From: Terriglobus sp. RCC_193
GTDB taxonomy: Bacteria > Acidobacteriota > Terriglobia > Terriglobales > Acidobacteriaceae
Assembly (NCBI RefSeq): GCF_041355105.1
Contig: NZ_JBFUPK010000002.1
Location: 372,001 to 436,000, forward strand
Length of the DNA stretch: 64,000 bases
Direction: 5' to 3'
Position numbers and translations under genes: made by a program. This document shows positions 45,418 to 53,506 of this stretch, piece by piece. Within the stretch, counting starts at the first letter, position 1. Each line of letters begins with the position of its first letter. A model generated the notes under the pieces. The model saw nothing but the letters and a program-made list of their open reading frames with translations, was not told the DNA's origin and made no database searches.

Positions 45418-45998
45418 TCTCGTCCCCAATCAGGAAATGGAGTGGCGCGTTCTGAATTGCCTTCAGGAAATGATTGTTGGAACGAAGCTTCTTTCGGACC
45501 TCTGCTCGAGCATAGACAGTTGGGTTGATAGGTCTCTTCAATTCACGCTCGACAGGCACGAGGTGCTCCAATAGCTGATCGAGCGTGATCTCTCCGATGA
45601 CCATGAGATCGATATCACTTTCAGGCCTTTCTTCTCCTTTGGCAAAAGAACCATAGACAAAAGCAAATTCAACATTCTCTGCAACCACGGCGAGCGCCTT
45701 GCCGAGGAGAGAAAAGACCCCGGCTGTCTTGGCCAGCAGCGAACGGAGTTCCTGGGAAAACCGGGTGGGCGCGATTCGCACGATAGAACACTTGCTTTTC
45801 ACGCTCTTCACGAAGAATGAGTCCCGTCGCGGTCAATGTCGTTAACTCACGTTGAATGGTTCCGGCGCTTCCATTCATCTGCCGGGCAAGTTGCCGCACA
45901 AAGAACGAGGACTCGGGTTTGTCATAGAGCGTGGCAAGAATGCGCCCCCTTGTTCGACCAAAAAGCAAATCGCCGACCGCGTCCAAACCCGTTCTCAT
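45395..45998 (-). pseudogene. HTH-nucleotidyltransferase (MntA-like antitoxin) gene with frameshift
   Basis: From ATG 45998 the first frame gives MRTGLDAVGDLLFGRTR and a winged-helix region to FYRANRAHPVF (about 78 residues), then drifts into non-protein-like sequence. The +1 frame resumes at SQELRSLLAKTAG and holds a complete minimal nucleotidyltransferase: AFVYGSFAKGEERPESDIDLMVIG (Gly-Ser and Asp-x-Asp site), ending GDENEFREIR. The join falls in the run TTTTCCC of the minus strand (plus-strand 45754-45760); removing one base restores a continuous protein of about 200 residues. Intact relatives are fused HTH-MNT proteins that adenylylate and neutralise HEPN toxins and repress their own operon. 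A sequencing error or programmed shift is possible. Confidence 0.8.
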
Positions 45999-46007
45999 AA
46001 TGAGAAC
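45991..46007 (-). promoter_or_regulatory. Palindromic operator candidate O1 over the start codon
   Basis: GTTCTCATAATGAGAAC is a perfect 17-base palindrome that contains the ATG (45998-45996) of the HTH-nucleotidyltransferase gene. It matches O2 as GTNCTC-N5-GAGNAC. Confidence 0.6.
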
Positions 46008-46011
46008 AATC

Positions 46012-46028
46012 GTACTCAAAAAGAGTAC
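46012..46028 (-). promoter_or_regulatory. Palindromic operator candidate O2 upstream
   Basis: GTACTCAAAAAGAGTAC has the same GTNCTC-N5-GAGNAC shape, with its centre 21 bases (two helical turns) from that of O1. It lies just upstream of the gene, where a promoter would be. Confidence 0.6.
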
Positions 46029-46108
46029 AGGCAGCAATTGTTTTCACATTCGATCGGATGACTCGCACGATATGGGATTCGGCATCGGTTCCGCTTATGG
46101 TGGTAAGG

Positions 46109-46231
46109 ATGAGAACGAACGACGAATTCTCCCGGCTGCAACGACTGCAACTGGCAGCAGCCATCGCGGTGGGTGCGGTCATGCTGATCGTCATTGTGTT
46201 GCGCGCATGGCGTGGGGGGATGCTGCCGTGA
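46109..46231 (+). CDS. Small single-span membrane protein upstream of miaA
   Basis: 40 residues from ATG 46109 (an in-frame ATG at 46097 would add four). A charged N-terminus (RTNDEFSRLQRLQ) is followed by one hydrophobic helix (LAAAIAVGAVMLIVIVL) and a short basic end (RAWRGGMLP). This has the makeup of a type II single-pass membrane peptide rather than chance reading. Its TGA overlaps the GTG of miaA (GTGA), so it may be translationally coupled to it. Function unknown; too short for family assignment. It could also be a leader peptide for miaA. Confidence 0.45.
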   Translation: MRTNDEFSRLQRLQLAAAIAVGAVMLIVIVLRAWRGGMLP

Positions 46232-47148
46232 GCGCACTTCCCCTGCTGCCTGTCATCGTTGGGCCAACGGCCAGCGGCAAGACAGCGCTCTCCCTCGCAC
46301 TCGCGGAACAGCTTGGTGGCGAGATTGTCTCCTGCGATTCCGTGGCGGTGTACCAGGAGATGGAGCTGGGAACAGCGAAGCCATCGCGGGAAGAACGCGC
46401 GCAGGTGCGGCACCACATGATCGACGTGGTATCGCCCAACGTGGAATACACTGCAGGCGAATATGGCCGAGCCGCGCGCGCGGCCGTGCAGGACATTGCC
46501 AGTCGTGGCAAAGTCCCCATCGTGGCCGGTGGAACCGGCCTGTATCTGCGAGCACTGCTGGATGGTTTTAGCCCTGTGCCGCAACGAGATGAAGCTCTGC
46601 GCGACAAGCTGCGTGCGGCGATGGAACGTCGCGGCCCCTCAGTGCTGATGCGTGTGCTGCGAAGACTGGACGCTGCTGCGGCCTCTCGAATTCATGAGAA
46701 TGATTACCCCAAGCTGATTCGCGCCATTGAGGTTTCCGTACTGGAAGGCAGGCCGATGAGCGATGCATGGCAAGCTCGATCCCCTTCGCCGCTGGAAGGG
46801 TTTCGCGTTGTGCAAATGGGTCTGGCGCCGGAACGCGCTGCGTTATACGAACGCATCAACGCGCGCTGTGCAGCCATGTTTAACGATGGCCTGGTGGAAG
46901 AAACGCGCGGACTTGTAGCGAAATACGGAGCCGACTGTCGCGCGTTAGGTTCGCTGGGATACGCAGAAGCGCAGGCAGTGTTACGCGGTGAAATAACCGA
47001 GGCCGAAGCCATCGCAAAGGCGCAGACCGGGCATCGCAACTACAGTAAGCGGCAAGGTACATGGTTCCGTCGCGATATACGCGTGCAGTGGCTGTACGGC
47101 TTTGGCGGCGATGTGGTGGACGAGGCATTGCATTTGCTCGCGATCTAA
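46228..47148 (+). CDS. miaA: tRNA dimethylallyltransferase MiaA
   Basis: 306 residues. MiaA adds a dimethylallyl group to N6 of A37 in tRNAs that read codons starting with U. The P-loop GPTASGKT is at about residues 10-17, SCDSVAVYQEMELGTAKPS at about 37, HHMIDVVSPNVEYTAGEY at about 65, GGTGLYLRALLDG at about 100 and HENDYPKLIRAIEV at about 155. The end GHRNYSKRQGTWFRRD is the conserved C-terminal signature. GTG 46228 is chosen over ATG 46207 since GGGGGA lies eight bases upstream and the length then matches the family. It overlaps the small membrane ORF by four bases. Confidence 0.93.
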   Translation: MSALPLLPVIVGPTASGKTALSLALAEQLGGEIVSCDSVAVYQEMELGTAKPSREERAQVRHHMIDVVSPNVEYTAGEYGRAARAAVQDIASRGKVPIVAGGTGLYLRALLDGFSPVPQRDEALRDKLRAAMERRGPSVLMRVLRRLDAAAASRIHENDYPKLIRAIEVSVLEGRPMSDAWQARSPSPLEGFRVVQMGLAPERAALYERINARCAAMFNDGLVEETRGLVAKYGADCRALGSLGYAEAQAVLRGEITEAEAIAKAQTGHRNYSKRQGTWFRRDIRVQWLYGFGGDVVDEALHLLAI

Positions 47149-47248
47149 ACTTCCTTCTGGGCAGTTTTTATCAACACTGGCGCGGCATGGCGATACATTG
47201 AGAGGCGTCTTCTGCGACTTCGAGATCGGTGAGGCATCTGAGGGAAAT

Positions 47249-48289
47249 ATGGAATTTCGACAGCTTGGCAACAGCGGTCTGATGGTTCCAGTGCTTTGCT
47301 ATGGCACTGGAACCTTTGGTGGTTCGAACGAGTTCTTCAAAGCGTGGGGTTCGACCGACGTCGAAGAAGCGCGGCAACTGATCGACCAGTGTATGGATGC
47401 CGGTGTGAACTTCTTCGACACAGCCGATGTGTATTCCGAAGGCCGATCGGAAGAGATTCTGGGTGCAGCCATCAAGCATCTGCCGCGTGAGAGCGTGCTG
47501 ATCAGCACGAAGTCCACCTTCAGCTTTGAGCCGGGGCCAAACAATTGCGGCTCGTCACGCTACAACATCACGAAGCAGTTGCACGGCAGCCTGAAGCGCC
47601 TGCAGACGGACTACATTGACGTCTACCACATGCATGCATTCGATGGCCTGACGCCCATTGAAGAGACCCTGAACACGCTGGATAAGTTTGTGCGCGAGGG
47701 CAAGATCCGCTACATTGCCTGCTCCAACTTCTCCGGCTGGGCGCTGCAGAAGTCTGTGGACATCAGCGAAAAATATGGCTGGGCAAAGTATGCCGCGCAC
47801 CAGGTGTATTACTCGCTGATTGGCCGCGACTATGAGCATGAGTTGATGCAGGTGGGCGACAAGGAAAGTGTGGGCGCGCTGGTGTGGAGCCCGCTGGGAT
47901 GGGGACGCCTGACCGGTAAGATTCGCCGTGGACAGCCGCCTGCCGCTGGCACGCGCGCCAGGGAAGGCGCCACGGGTGGTCCGGTGGTGGGTGACGAGTA
48001 CCTCTACAAAGTGGTGGATGCCCTGGATGCAGTCGCCGCGGAAACCGGCAAGACTGTGCCGCAGGTAGCTCTGAACTGGCTTCTGCGCAAACCAACCGTA
48101 AGCAGCCTGATCATCGGTGCGCGCAACGCAGAACAGCTCAAAGGCAATCTGGAAGCAGCCAGCTTCGTACTGACAGAAGAGCAAGTGGCAAAGCTGGATA
48201 AGGCCAGCGAACTACCGAAGCCTTATCCCTACTGGCACCAGGTGCAGTTCTACCATCGCAACCCGCAGCCGCCCGCTTATCGCGCATAA
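47249..48289 (+). CDS. Aldo/keto reductase
   Basis: 346 residues with a (beta/alpha)8 barrel. It reduces aldehydes or ketones with NADPH. The catalytic tetrad is visible: Asp in FFDTADVYSEGRSEE, Tyr in the same segment (DVY), Lys in LISTKSTF, and His in VYHMHAFD. The cofactor region near the C-terminus is SSLIIGARNAEQLKGNLEA. The start at ATG 47249 has GAGGG just upstream; the frame before it is not protein-like. It resembles the YajO/general-stress-protein-69 branch of the family; the natural substrate cannot be told. A good terminator follows. Confidence 0.9.
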   Translation: MEFRQLGNSGLMVPVLCYGTGTFGGSNEFFKAWGSTDVEEARQLIDQCMDAGVNFFDTADVYSEGRSEEILGAAIKHLPRESVLISTKSTFSFEPGPNNCGSSRYNITKQLHGSLKRLQTDYIDVYHMHAFDGLTPIEETLNTLDKFVREGKIRYIACSNFSGWALQKSVDISEKYGWAKYAAHQVYYSLIGRDYEHELMQVGDKESVGALVWSPLGWGRLTGKIRRGQPPAAGTRAREGATGGPVVGDEYLYKVVDALDAVAAETGKTVPQVALNWLLRKPTVSSLIIGARNAEQLKGNLEAASFVLTEEQVAKLDKASELPKPYPYWHQVQFYHRNPQPPAYRA

Positions 48290-48311
48290 GCCAACATCCA
48301 AACGCCGACAC

Positions 48312-48345
48312 AAGCCCCCGGAGATACAAACCGGGGGCTTTGATT
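48312..48345 (+). terminator. Terminator after aldo/keto reductase
   Basis: AAGCCCCCGG / CCGGGGGCTT, a perfect 10-bp stem with a 9-base loop, followed by TGATTC. Confidence 0.75.
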
Positions 48346-48502
48346 CATCACCGGGTAAAAAGTCCTCATCCTTCCGTACCTCCTTCTCATGTTTGGGTCG
48401 CATCAAAGGTCATTAGAATCATCCCTGTCAGACCACCTTGCAGTATCTTGTTCGCTTTCTGCCTGTTCCATGCCCGGAGAAGTTCCTGTTCCAGGTGGAC
48501 GC

Positions 48503-48688
48503 ATGAAAGAACACGAGTGCACGGTATGCCTGCACGGCATGCTGCGGCGCAGCGAACGGCGCGGTTTATGGGAGAAGTACTTCCTCCCGCTAGTGGGACT
48601 CTATCCGTGGCGCTGCAAGTTCTGCAAAGCACGCGTGAGGTTGTCTGATCGCGGTCCTGATCGCCATATCATCGATTCTCGTAGTTAA
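48503..48688 (+). CDS. Small zinc-ribbon protein
   Basis: 61 residues. ATG 48503 has AGGTGG four bases upstream. It contains HECTVCLHGMLRRSERRG at the start and PWRCKFCKARVRLSD near the end: two Cys-x2-Cys knuckles about 30 residues apart, linked by a basic RRSERR stretch and an aromatic turn (YFLPLVGLYPW). This is the pattern of small acidobacterial zinc-ribbon proteins that carry 'RSRRR...PYRC..C'. Its function is unknown; nucleic acid or protein binding is likely for such a basic ribbon. It stands alone between the aldo/keto reductase terminator and a hairpin ahead of hslV. A start at 48470 in the same frame is possible. Confidence 0.65.
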   Translation: MKEHECTVCLHGMLRRSERRGLWEKYFLPLVGLYPWRCKFCKARVRLSDRGPDRHIIDSRS

Positions 48689-48722
48689 CCCTCCCCTTTC
48701 TTTCCCCTCCCCCAAAACCCTG

Positions 48723-48756
48723 CAGCACGGACGCGGCAAAGCCGACGTCCGTGCTG
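48723..48756 (+). terminator. Hairpin upstream of hslV
   Basis: CAGCACGGACG / CGTCCGTGCTG, perfect 11-bp stem with a 12-base loop. No T-run follows; a pyrimidine-rich tract (48692-48715) precedes it. It may end the zinc-ribbon transcript. Confidence 0.45.
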
Positions 48757-48963
48757 TACAGCCTCCTGGTCGTCCGTAACGCCGTACCGCATCGCCGAAT
48801 TCCATCCAAAGCTACCGGTGTTTCCATGCGCTGCTTCTGGTAGTGCAGAGAGTCCTGCCTGAGCGAGGCGAGCCAGTGATTTAGTGTGGCTGCGGGCGTA
48901 TACTGGTGCGTGATGCACACTTCCTCTGGCACTCGTTCTGAGCTGTCTTTTCGCAGCGATTCC

Positions 48964-49566
48964 ATGGCCGACTCCACGCATTCCGCAAAGCCCGCGATGC
49001 ACCCGTATGACACGGCGGATGGCCGGCGCATACGTTCCACGACCGTGCTTTGCGTGCGTCGCAACGGCAAGGTCGTCATGGCTGCCGATGGACAGGTGAC
49101 GCTTGGTTCGGCCGTGATGAAGTCCGGCGCGAAGAAGCTGCGTCGGCTTTACCAGGACAAGGTGCTGGCAGGATTCGCCGGATCGACGGCAGATGCGTTC
49201 TCGCTGTTCTCACGCTTTGAAGGCAAGCTGGAGCAGTTTGCCGGAAATATGCCGCGCGCCGCCGTGGAACTGGCCAAGGATTGGCGCACGGACAAGATGC
49301 TGCGTCAGCTTGAGGCCCTGCTGCTGATCGCCGACAAGGAACACATGTACCTGCTGGGCGGTAACGGCGATGTGATTGAGCCGGACATGACCGGCGATGG
49401 CGCCATCATGACCATCGGCAGCGGCGGATCGTTCGCGCAGGCCGCAGCGCAGGCGTTGCTTGAGAATACAGACCTTTCCGCCCGCGAGATCGTCGAAAAG
49501 AGCATGAAGATAGCCGCAGAGATTTGCATCTACACGAACAGCAACATCGCCGTGGAGGAGCTCTAA
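48964..49566 (+). CDS. hslV: ATP-dependent protease peptidase subunit HslV
   Basis: The threonine protease half of HslVU (ClpQY), a double hexamer that degrades proteins unfolded by HslU. The core begins [25 protein letters not shown]; the nucleophile should be the first Thr after Ser (Thr26 with this start), and SKGGSF-type [15 protein letters not shown] lies near residue 160. 200 residues with ATG 48964. The N-terminus ahead of the nucleophile is longer (about 25 residues) than the usual 1-8, and several starts exist (48913, 48964, 48997); a propeptide must be removed in any case. No good ribosome binding site marks one of them. HslU starts directly after its TAA. Confidence 0.92.
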   Translation: MADSTHSAKPAMHPYDTADGRRIRSTTVLCVRRNGKVVMAADGQVTLGSAVMKSGAKKLRRLYQDKVLAGFAGSTADAFSLFSRFEGKLEQFAGNMPRAAVELAKDWRTDKMLRQLEALLLIADKEHMYLLGGNGDVIEPDMTGDGAIMTIGSGGSFAQAAAQALLENTDLSAREIVEKSMKIAAEICIYTNSNIAVEEL

Positions 49567-51156
49567 ATGGCCATTTACCTTCCCGGAGTTGCAGAAGACC
49601 AGGCCGTTGCGCTGGAAGAGATGACGCCGCGCGAGATTGTTGCGGAGCTGGATAAGTACGTTGTTGGCCAGTACGCAGCGAAGCGTGCTGTGGCCATTGC
49701 GCTGCGCAATCGCCAGCGTCGGCAGAAGCTGCCGCCCGAGCTTGCCGACGAGATCATGCCGAAGAACATCATCATGATCGGCGCGACGGGCGTGGGCAAA
49801 ACAGAGATTGCCCGACGGTTAGCCAAGTTAACCAATTCGCCGTTCCTGAAAGTGGAAGCCAGCAAGTTTACTGAAGTTGGTTACGTGGGCCGCGATGTGG
49901 AATCCATCGTGCGCGACCTGGTGGAAACCGCCATTGAGATGGTGCGCGAAGAGAAGCTGGAAGAGGTGGAAGACAAGGCAGAACGCAACGCCGAAGAGCG
50001 CTTGCTGGACCTGCTTCTGCCGCCGACTCCTGAGACTTTGAAAGCCGCACAGGAAAAGCCCATTGACGTTGCGGGAACGCCTGCTGTTGCGATTGATTTC
50101 GATGCTTCAGCCGAAGCGAAGCCGGAAGAGCCCCATACACAGGAACGCACGCGTGAAAAACTTCGTCAGCAGTTTCGTGAAGGCAAGCTGGACGACCGCA
50201 CCGTGGAACTGGATGCGCGTGACCGCAATCAGCCACAGTTTGAGATTGTAGGTGTGGGCGGTGCAGAAGATGCCGATGTGAACCTGAAGGACATCCTTCC
50301 CGGACTCTTTGGACCGCGCAAGAGTAAGAAGAAGATGAAGGTGAGTGAAGCCTTCGAATACCTCATCAGCGAGGAAGAAGGCCGCCTGATCGACATGGAT
50401 CTGGTGACTCGCACTGCCATTGAACGCGTGGAAGATTCAGGCATCGTCTTCCTGGATGAGATCGACAAGATCGCCGGGCGCGAGGGCGGTCATGGCCCGG
50501 ACATTAGCCGCGAAGGTGTGCAGCGCGACATTCTGCCCATTGTGGAAGGCACCACCGTGAACACGAAATACGGTTTCGTTTCAACAGACCACATCCTGTT
50601 CATCGCCGCCGGTGCATTCCACGTTTCCAAACCCAGCGACCTGATCCCGGAATTGCAGGGCCGCTTTCCCATTCGTGTGGAGTTGCAATCGCTCACCGTG
50701 GAAGACTTCATCCGCATTCTGACGGAGCCAAAGTCGTCGCTGGTGAAGCAATCCATTGCGCTGCTGGAGACCGAAGGCCTGAAGCTGGAGTTCCAGCCCG
50801 ATGCTTTGGAAGAAATGGCTTCGTTTGCCTTCAACGTGAACGAGACCACCGAAAACATCGGCGCCCGTCGTCTGCACACCATTATGGAGCGCGTGCTGGA
50901 CGAGATCAGCTTCCAGGCACCGGACCTGATCAAGAATGCGCAACCCGCCGTCAACGGCGTCATTGCACAGGTGGAACCGAGCACCGTGCAGCAGCCGCGT
51001 GGTGCGGCCCAGCCGGAAAACGCGCATCCTCTGCCAGTGCTGGAACGGCAGGTGGAAGGCGGCGTGGAACGCGTGGTCCTGATCGACCGCGAATACGTTC
51101 GGCAGCAGGTGGCGGGCATCGTGAAGAACCAGGACCTGAGCCGCTACATCCTCTAA
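49567..51156 (+). CDS. hslU: ATP-dependent protease ATPase subunit HslU
   Basis: 529 residues. AAA+ unfoldase that feeds HslV. The start has GGAGG eight bases upstream, inside the end of hslV. Walker A GATGVGKT is at residues 72-79, followed by the pore GYVGR (about 105), Walker B VFLDEIDK (about 300), and the sensor/arginine region [18 protein letters not shown]. The C-terminal LSRYIL tail that docks into HslV is intact. The protein is longer than E. coli HslU (443), owing to a large charged intermediate domain (about 130-260) and a Pro/Gln-rich insertion before the tail (about 455-505). A hairpin terminator follows. Confidence 0.95.
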   Translation: MAIYLPGVAEDQAVALEEMTPREIVAELDKYVVGQYAAKRAVAIALRNRQRRQKLPPELADEIMPKNIIMIGATGVGKTEIARRLAKLTNSPFLKVEASKFTEVGYVGRDVESIVRDLVETAIEMVREEKLEEVEDKAERNAEERLLDLLLPPTPETLKAAQEKPIDVAGTPAVAIDFDASAEAKPEEPHTQERTREKLRQQFREGKLDDRTVELDARDRNQPQFEIVGVGGAEDADVNLKDILPGLFGPRKSKKKMKVSEAFEYLISEEEGRLIDMDLVTRTAIERVEDSGIVFLDEIDKIAGREGGHGPDISREGVQRDILPIVEGTTVNTKYGFVSTDHILFIAAGAFHVSKPSDLIPELQGRFPIRVELQSLTVEDFIRILTEPKSSLVKQSIALLETEGLKLEFQPDALEEMASFAFNVNETTENIGARRLHTIMERVLDEISFQAPDLIKNAQPAVNGVIAQVEPSTVQQPRGAAQPENAHPLPVLERQVEGGVERVVLIDREYVRQQVAGIVKNQDLSRYIL

Positions 51157-51182
51157 CCAAACAGATCGAATGAAATGCACAG

Positions 51183-51206
51183 ACGGCTCAACTTTGGGCC
51201 GTTTTG
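51183..51206 (+). terminator. Terminator after hslU
   Basis: ACGGCTC / GGGCCGT (one G-T pair), 6-base loop, followed by TTTGTGCCTT. Confidence 0.65.
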
Positions 51207-51329
51207 TGCCTTCTGCTCCAAAGCAGCAGGCGGCAAAAAGCTGTCATATCTGCGCAGTTTGAGCTGGGCGCACATAAACCAGGAAAATCCCGGAGAATGG
51301 TTTCCTTTGAGTTTCCGGAGGAGATCGTG

Positions 51330-52895
51330 ATGCGATTCAGTGTGTGTTTGCTGGCACTTGCACTTGGCCTGAGTGGAAATGCGACAGGCCAGAAGGTGCC
51401 GGGCGTGGTGATTGACCACCAACCGCCTGCAAGCCGCGCATACATTGGCTCGCCTTCGATTGTGATTGCGCCGAATGGTGATTACATCGCTTCCCACGAT
51501 CTGTTTGGCCCCGGGTCCACCAGCACCGTGTCTGCCGTGTCGAAAATCTTCCTGTCGCATGATCGAGGCGTGAGTTGGACAAAGGTCGCCGAGGTGAACG
51601 ACCAGTTCTGGTCGAACCTGTTTGTGCTGAAGAACCACATCTACCTGATGGGCACCAGCTACGAATACGGTCGCATTGTGATCCGCGGGTCGGACGACAA
51701 CGGCAAAACGTGGAGTGATGCCCACTTTCTTACAGAAGACACGGGATACCATACGGCGCCGGTACCGATGGTGATTCACGATGGCAAGATTTACCGCGCA
51801 TTTGAATTCCACCCCAAAGGACCGTGGGGCTCATTCCAGGCGTTCCTGATGTGGGCGTCTATCGACAGCGACCTTACCAAGCCAGCGAACTGGACGATGG
51901 CGGAACGGCTGTCGTTTCCGGTAGGCGACATGGGTGATACGTGGCTGGAAGGTAATGCCGTTGTTGGCCGCGATGGATCGATGCTGGACATTCTGCGCGT
52001 GAACAACGCATCGCGTGCCGCTGTGCTGAAGCTGGCGGACCACAGCATGAAGCTGGATCGCTTTGTGAACTTTCCCGGAGGCGCGACGAAGTTTTCCATC
52101 CGCTTTGATCCTGCGTCGAAGCTGTACTGGACGCTGTCAAATCCCGCGCTGCCGGGCGAAGCCATGGCCGTGAGTTCGCCCGCGAGCGTGCGAAATACGC
52201 TGGTGCTGATGAGTTCGCCCGACCTGACGCACTGGACGCCGCGCGAGATTGTGCTGCACCATCCGGAATCACGTGTGCATGGCTTCCAGTATGTCGATTG
52301 GCAGTTCGATGGAAACGACATCATTGTCGCCTCGCGCACCGCTTTCGACGATGAGCAGGGGACAGCACACAACTTTCACGATGCGAATTACCTCACGTTT
52401 CATCGCGTGGTGAGCTTCCGCAAGAAGGGCACGGTAAAGCTGATGGGCGAAGCCTTCTCGTCTGCGGAGGTATTCACCGACCAGCAGATGCAGAACTGGA
52501 CCAAAGCCACGACAACAGACGCTGCCAAAGCGGAATCGGGTGTGTATCCGCAACCTCTAGGTGGATACGGAAACCACAGCATGGGAATCACGACACGCGT
52601 GAAGACAGGCGAATCGGAACAGCACCGGGACTGGGTAGATATCTTCTACGCGGTTGCGGGTGAGGCAACGCTGGTGAGCGGCGGTCACCTGGAAAACGCA
52701 AGAATGACTAGCCCCGGCGAACAAAAGGGCAGTGGCGTGGCTGGCGGGGTTTCCAGGGTTCTGAAGGCAGGCGCGGTAGCCCACATTGATCCAGAGATTG
52801 CCCACCAGTTGATCGTGCCCGAGGGCGGTTCTTTCACATATTTCGTGGTGAAGGTGAAAAGGCCCCTTCTCCCAGCCAGAAATAACGATAAGTAG
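51330..52895 (+). CDS. Secreted sialidase-like beta-propeller with C-terminal cupin domain
   Basis: 521 residues. ATG 51330 has GGAGGAG six to eight bases upstream and starts a signal peptide (RFSVCLLALALGLSGNATG, cleavage near GQ). Residues about 25-390 are a six-bladed-propeller-type exo-sialidase/BNR region: GSPSIVIAPNGDYIASHD, KIFLSHDRGVSWTKVAEV and RGSDDNGKTWSDAHF are Asp-box-like elements, and HTAPVPMVIHDGKIYRAFE is typical of putative neuraminidases. The end (about 435-515) reads DWVDIFYAVAGEATLVSGG ... LKAGAVAHIDPEIAHQLIVPEGGSFTYFVVKV, a cupin with an HIDPEIAH element. The fusion is unusual; the cupin might bind the released sugar or a metal. Frame continuity across the join is clean. 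Confidence 0.75.
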   Translation: MRFSVCLLALALGLSGNATGQKVPGVVIDHQPPASRAYIGSPSIVIAPNGDYIASHDLFGPGSTSTVSAVSKIFLSHDRGVSWTKVAEVNDQFWSNLFVLKNHIYLMGTSYEYGRIVIRGSDDNGKTWSDAHFLTEDTGYHTAPVPMVIHDGKIYRAFEFHPKGPWGSFQAFLMWASIDSDLTKPANWTMAERLSFPVGDMGDTWLEGNAVVGRDGSMLDILRVNNASRAAVLKLADHSMKLDRFVNFPGGATKFSIRFDPASKLYWTLSNPALPGEAMAVSSPASVRNTLVLMSSPDLTHWTPREIVLHHPESRVHGFQYVDWQFDGNDIIVASRTAFDDEQGTAHNFHDANYLTFHRVVSFRKKGTVKLMGEAFSSAEVFTDQQMQNWTKATTTDAAKAESGVYPQPLGGYGNHSMGITTRVKTGESEQHRDWVDIFYAVAGEATLVSGGHLENARMTSPGEQKGSGVAGGVSRVLKAGAVAHIDPEIAHQLIVPEGGSFTYFVVKVKRPLLPARNNDK

Positions 52896-53105
52896 CTCCT
52901 TTGAAAAGTCGGAAATAGCGGTAGCGACTTGCCGATTATCGCCCGGCAGGCGTATGCTGCGCGGCAGGGAGGTGTCATTCGCCTTCAGCCCGCCCCTCTG
53001 GGCCTGGCCGACCCCGGTTGCTCTTGCCGCTCTCGACCGCACCCTCTTGGACCCGCTCCAGACGAGCACCTCTGACGTAGATCGAGGACGTTAGGAGGTA
53101 TCCCC

Positions 53106-53312
53106 ATGAGTTTTCTCTCGCACAACTCATCCAACCACAGCCATTTGTCGCGCAAGATTGGCAAGAAACACAACGCGCTGCATACAGTGACCGGCGCCAA
53201 GCACGAAGAACATGCAAATGCCGATCAGCCGCGACCGTTTGCGCCGATTCAGTACGACAAGGACGCTCCCCCACCCCAAACCCCGTTTTCCAACTCCATC
53301 TTCAAGCTGTAA
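53106..53312 (+). CDS. Small His-rich protein of unknown function
   Basis: 68 residues. The ATG at 53106 has TAGGAGGT seven bases upstream, one of the strongest ribosome binding sites in the window, and a strong terminator follows, so the gene is very likely real. The N-terminal half is rich in His, Asn, Ser and Lys (SHNSSNHSHLSRKIGKKHN), the C-terminal half in Pro and Asp (DQPRPFAPIQYDKDAPPP). No hydrophobic segment or family signature. It may bind metal or nucleic acid, which is only suggested by its composition. Confidence 0.65.
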   Translation: MSFLSHNSSNHSHLSRKIGKKHNALHTVTGAKHEEHANADQPRPFAPIQYDKDAPPPQTPFSNSIFKL

Positions 53313-53334
53313 AAGCCTTCCCCGGGGATGTGGC

Positions 53335-53371
53335 GGCTGGCAGTTTATTCAGGACTGCCAGCCGTTTTATT
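53335..53371 (+). terminator. Terminator after the His-rich protein gene
   Basis: GGCTGGCAGT / ACTGCCAGCC, perfect 10-bp stem, 9-base loop, then GTTTTATTT. Confidence 0.85.
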
Positions 53372-53444
53372 TCGCTAAAATATGAGCGCAATACACTCAT
53401 GTAATCTGCAACCATATGCTACTATCTGCATCAGACAGTACAGG

Positions 53445-53474
53445 GGCCGGAACGCCTCCAAGAGGAGTTCGGCC
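53445..53474 (+). promoter_or_regulatory. Leader hairpin upstream of hsp20
   Basis: GGCCGGAAC-G-CCTC-CAA-GAGG-A-GTTCGGCC folds into a long stem with one bulge and one mismatch. It lies in the likely 5' leader of hsp20, about 20 bases before its ribosome binding site, and pairs up an AGAGGAG sequence. It may be a stabilising or temperature-responsive element. Confidence 0.4.
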
Positions 53475-53506
53475 ATACAAGCTATGGAGATTCAAGGAGA
53501 TACACG

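Noticed and set aside
47330-47345. GGTTCGAACGAGTTC as a possible tRNA T-arm
   Set aside because: It lies inside the aldo/keto reductase coding sequence and no acceptor, D or anticodon stem fits around it.
53364-53506. CIRCE-type heat-shock operator before hsp20, and the same before clpB
   Set aside because: No TTAGCACTC-N9-GAGTGCTAA or close variant was seen in either leader.
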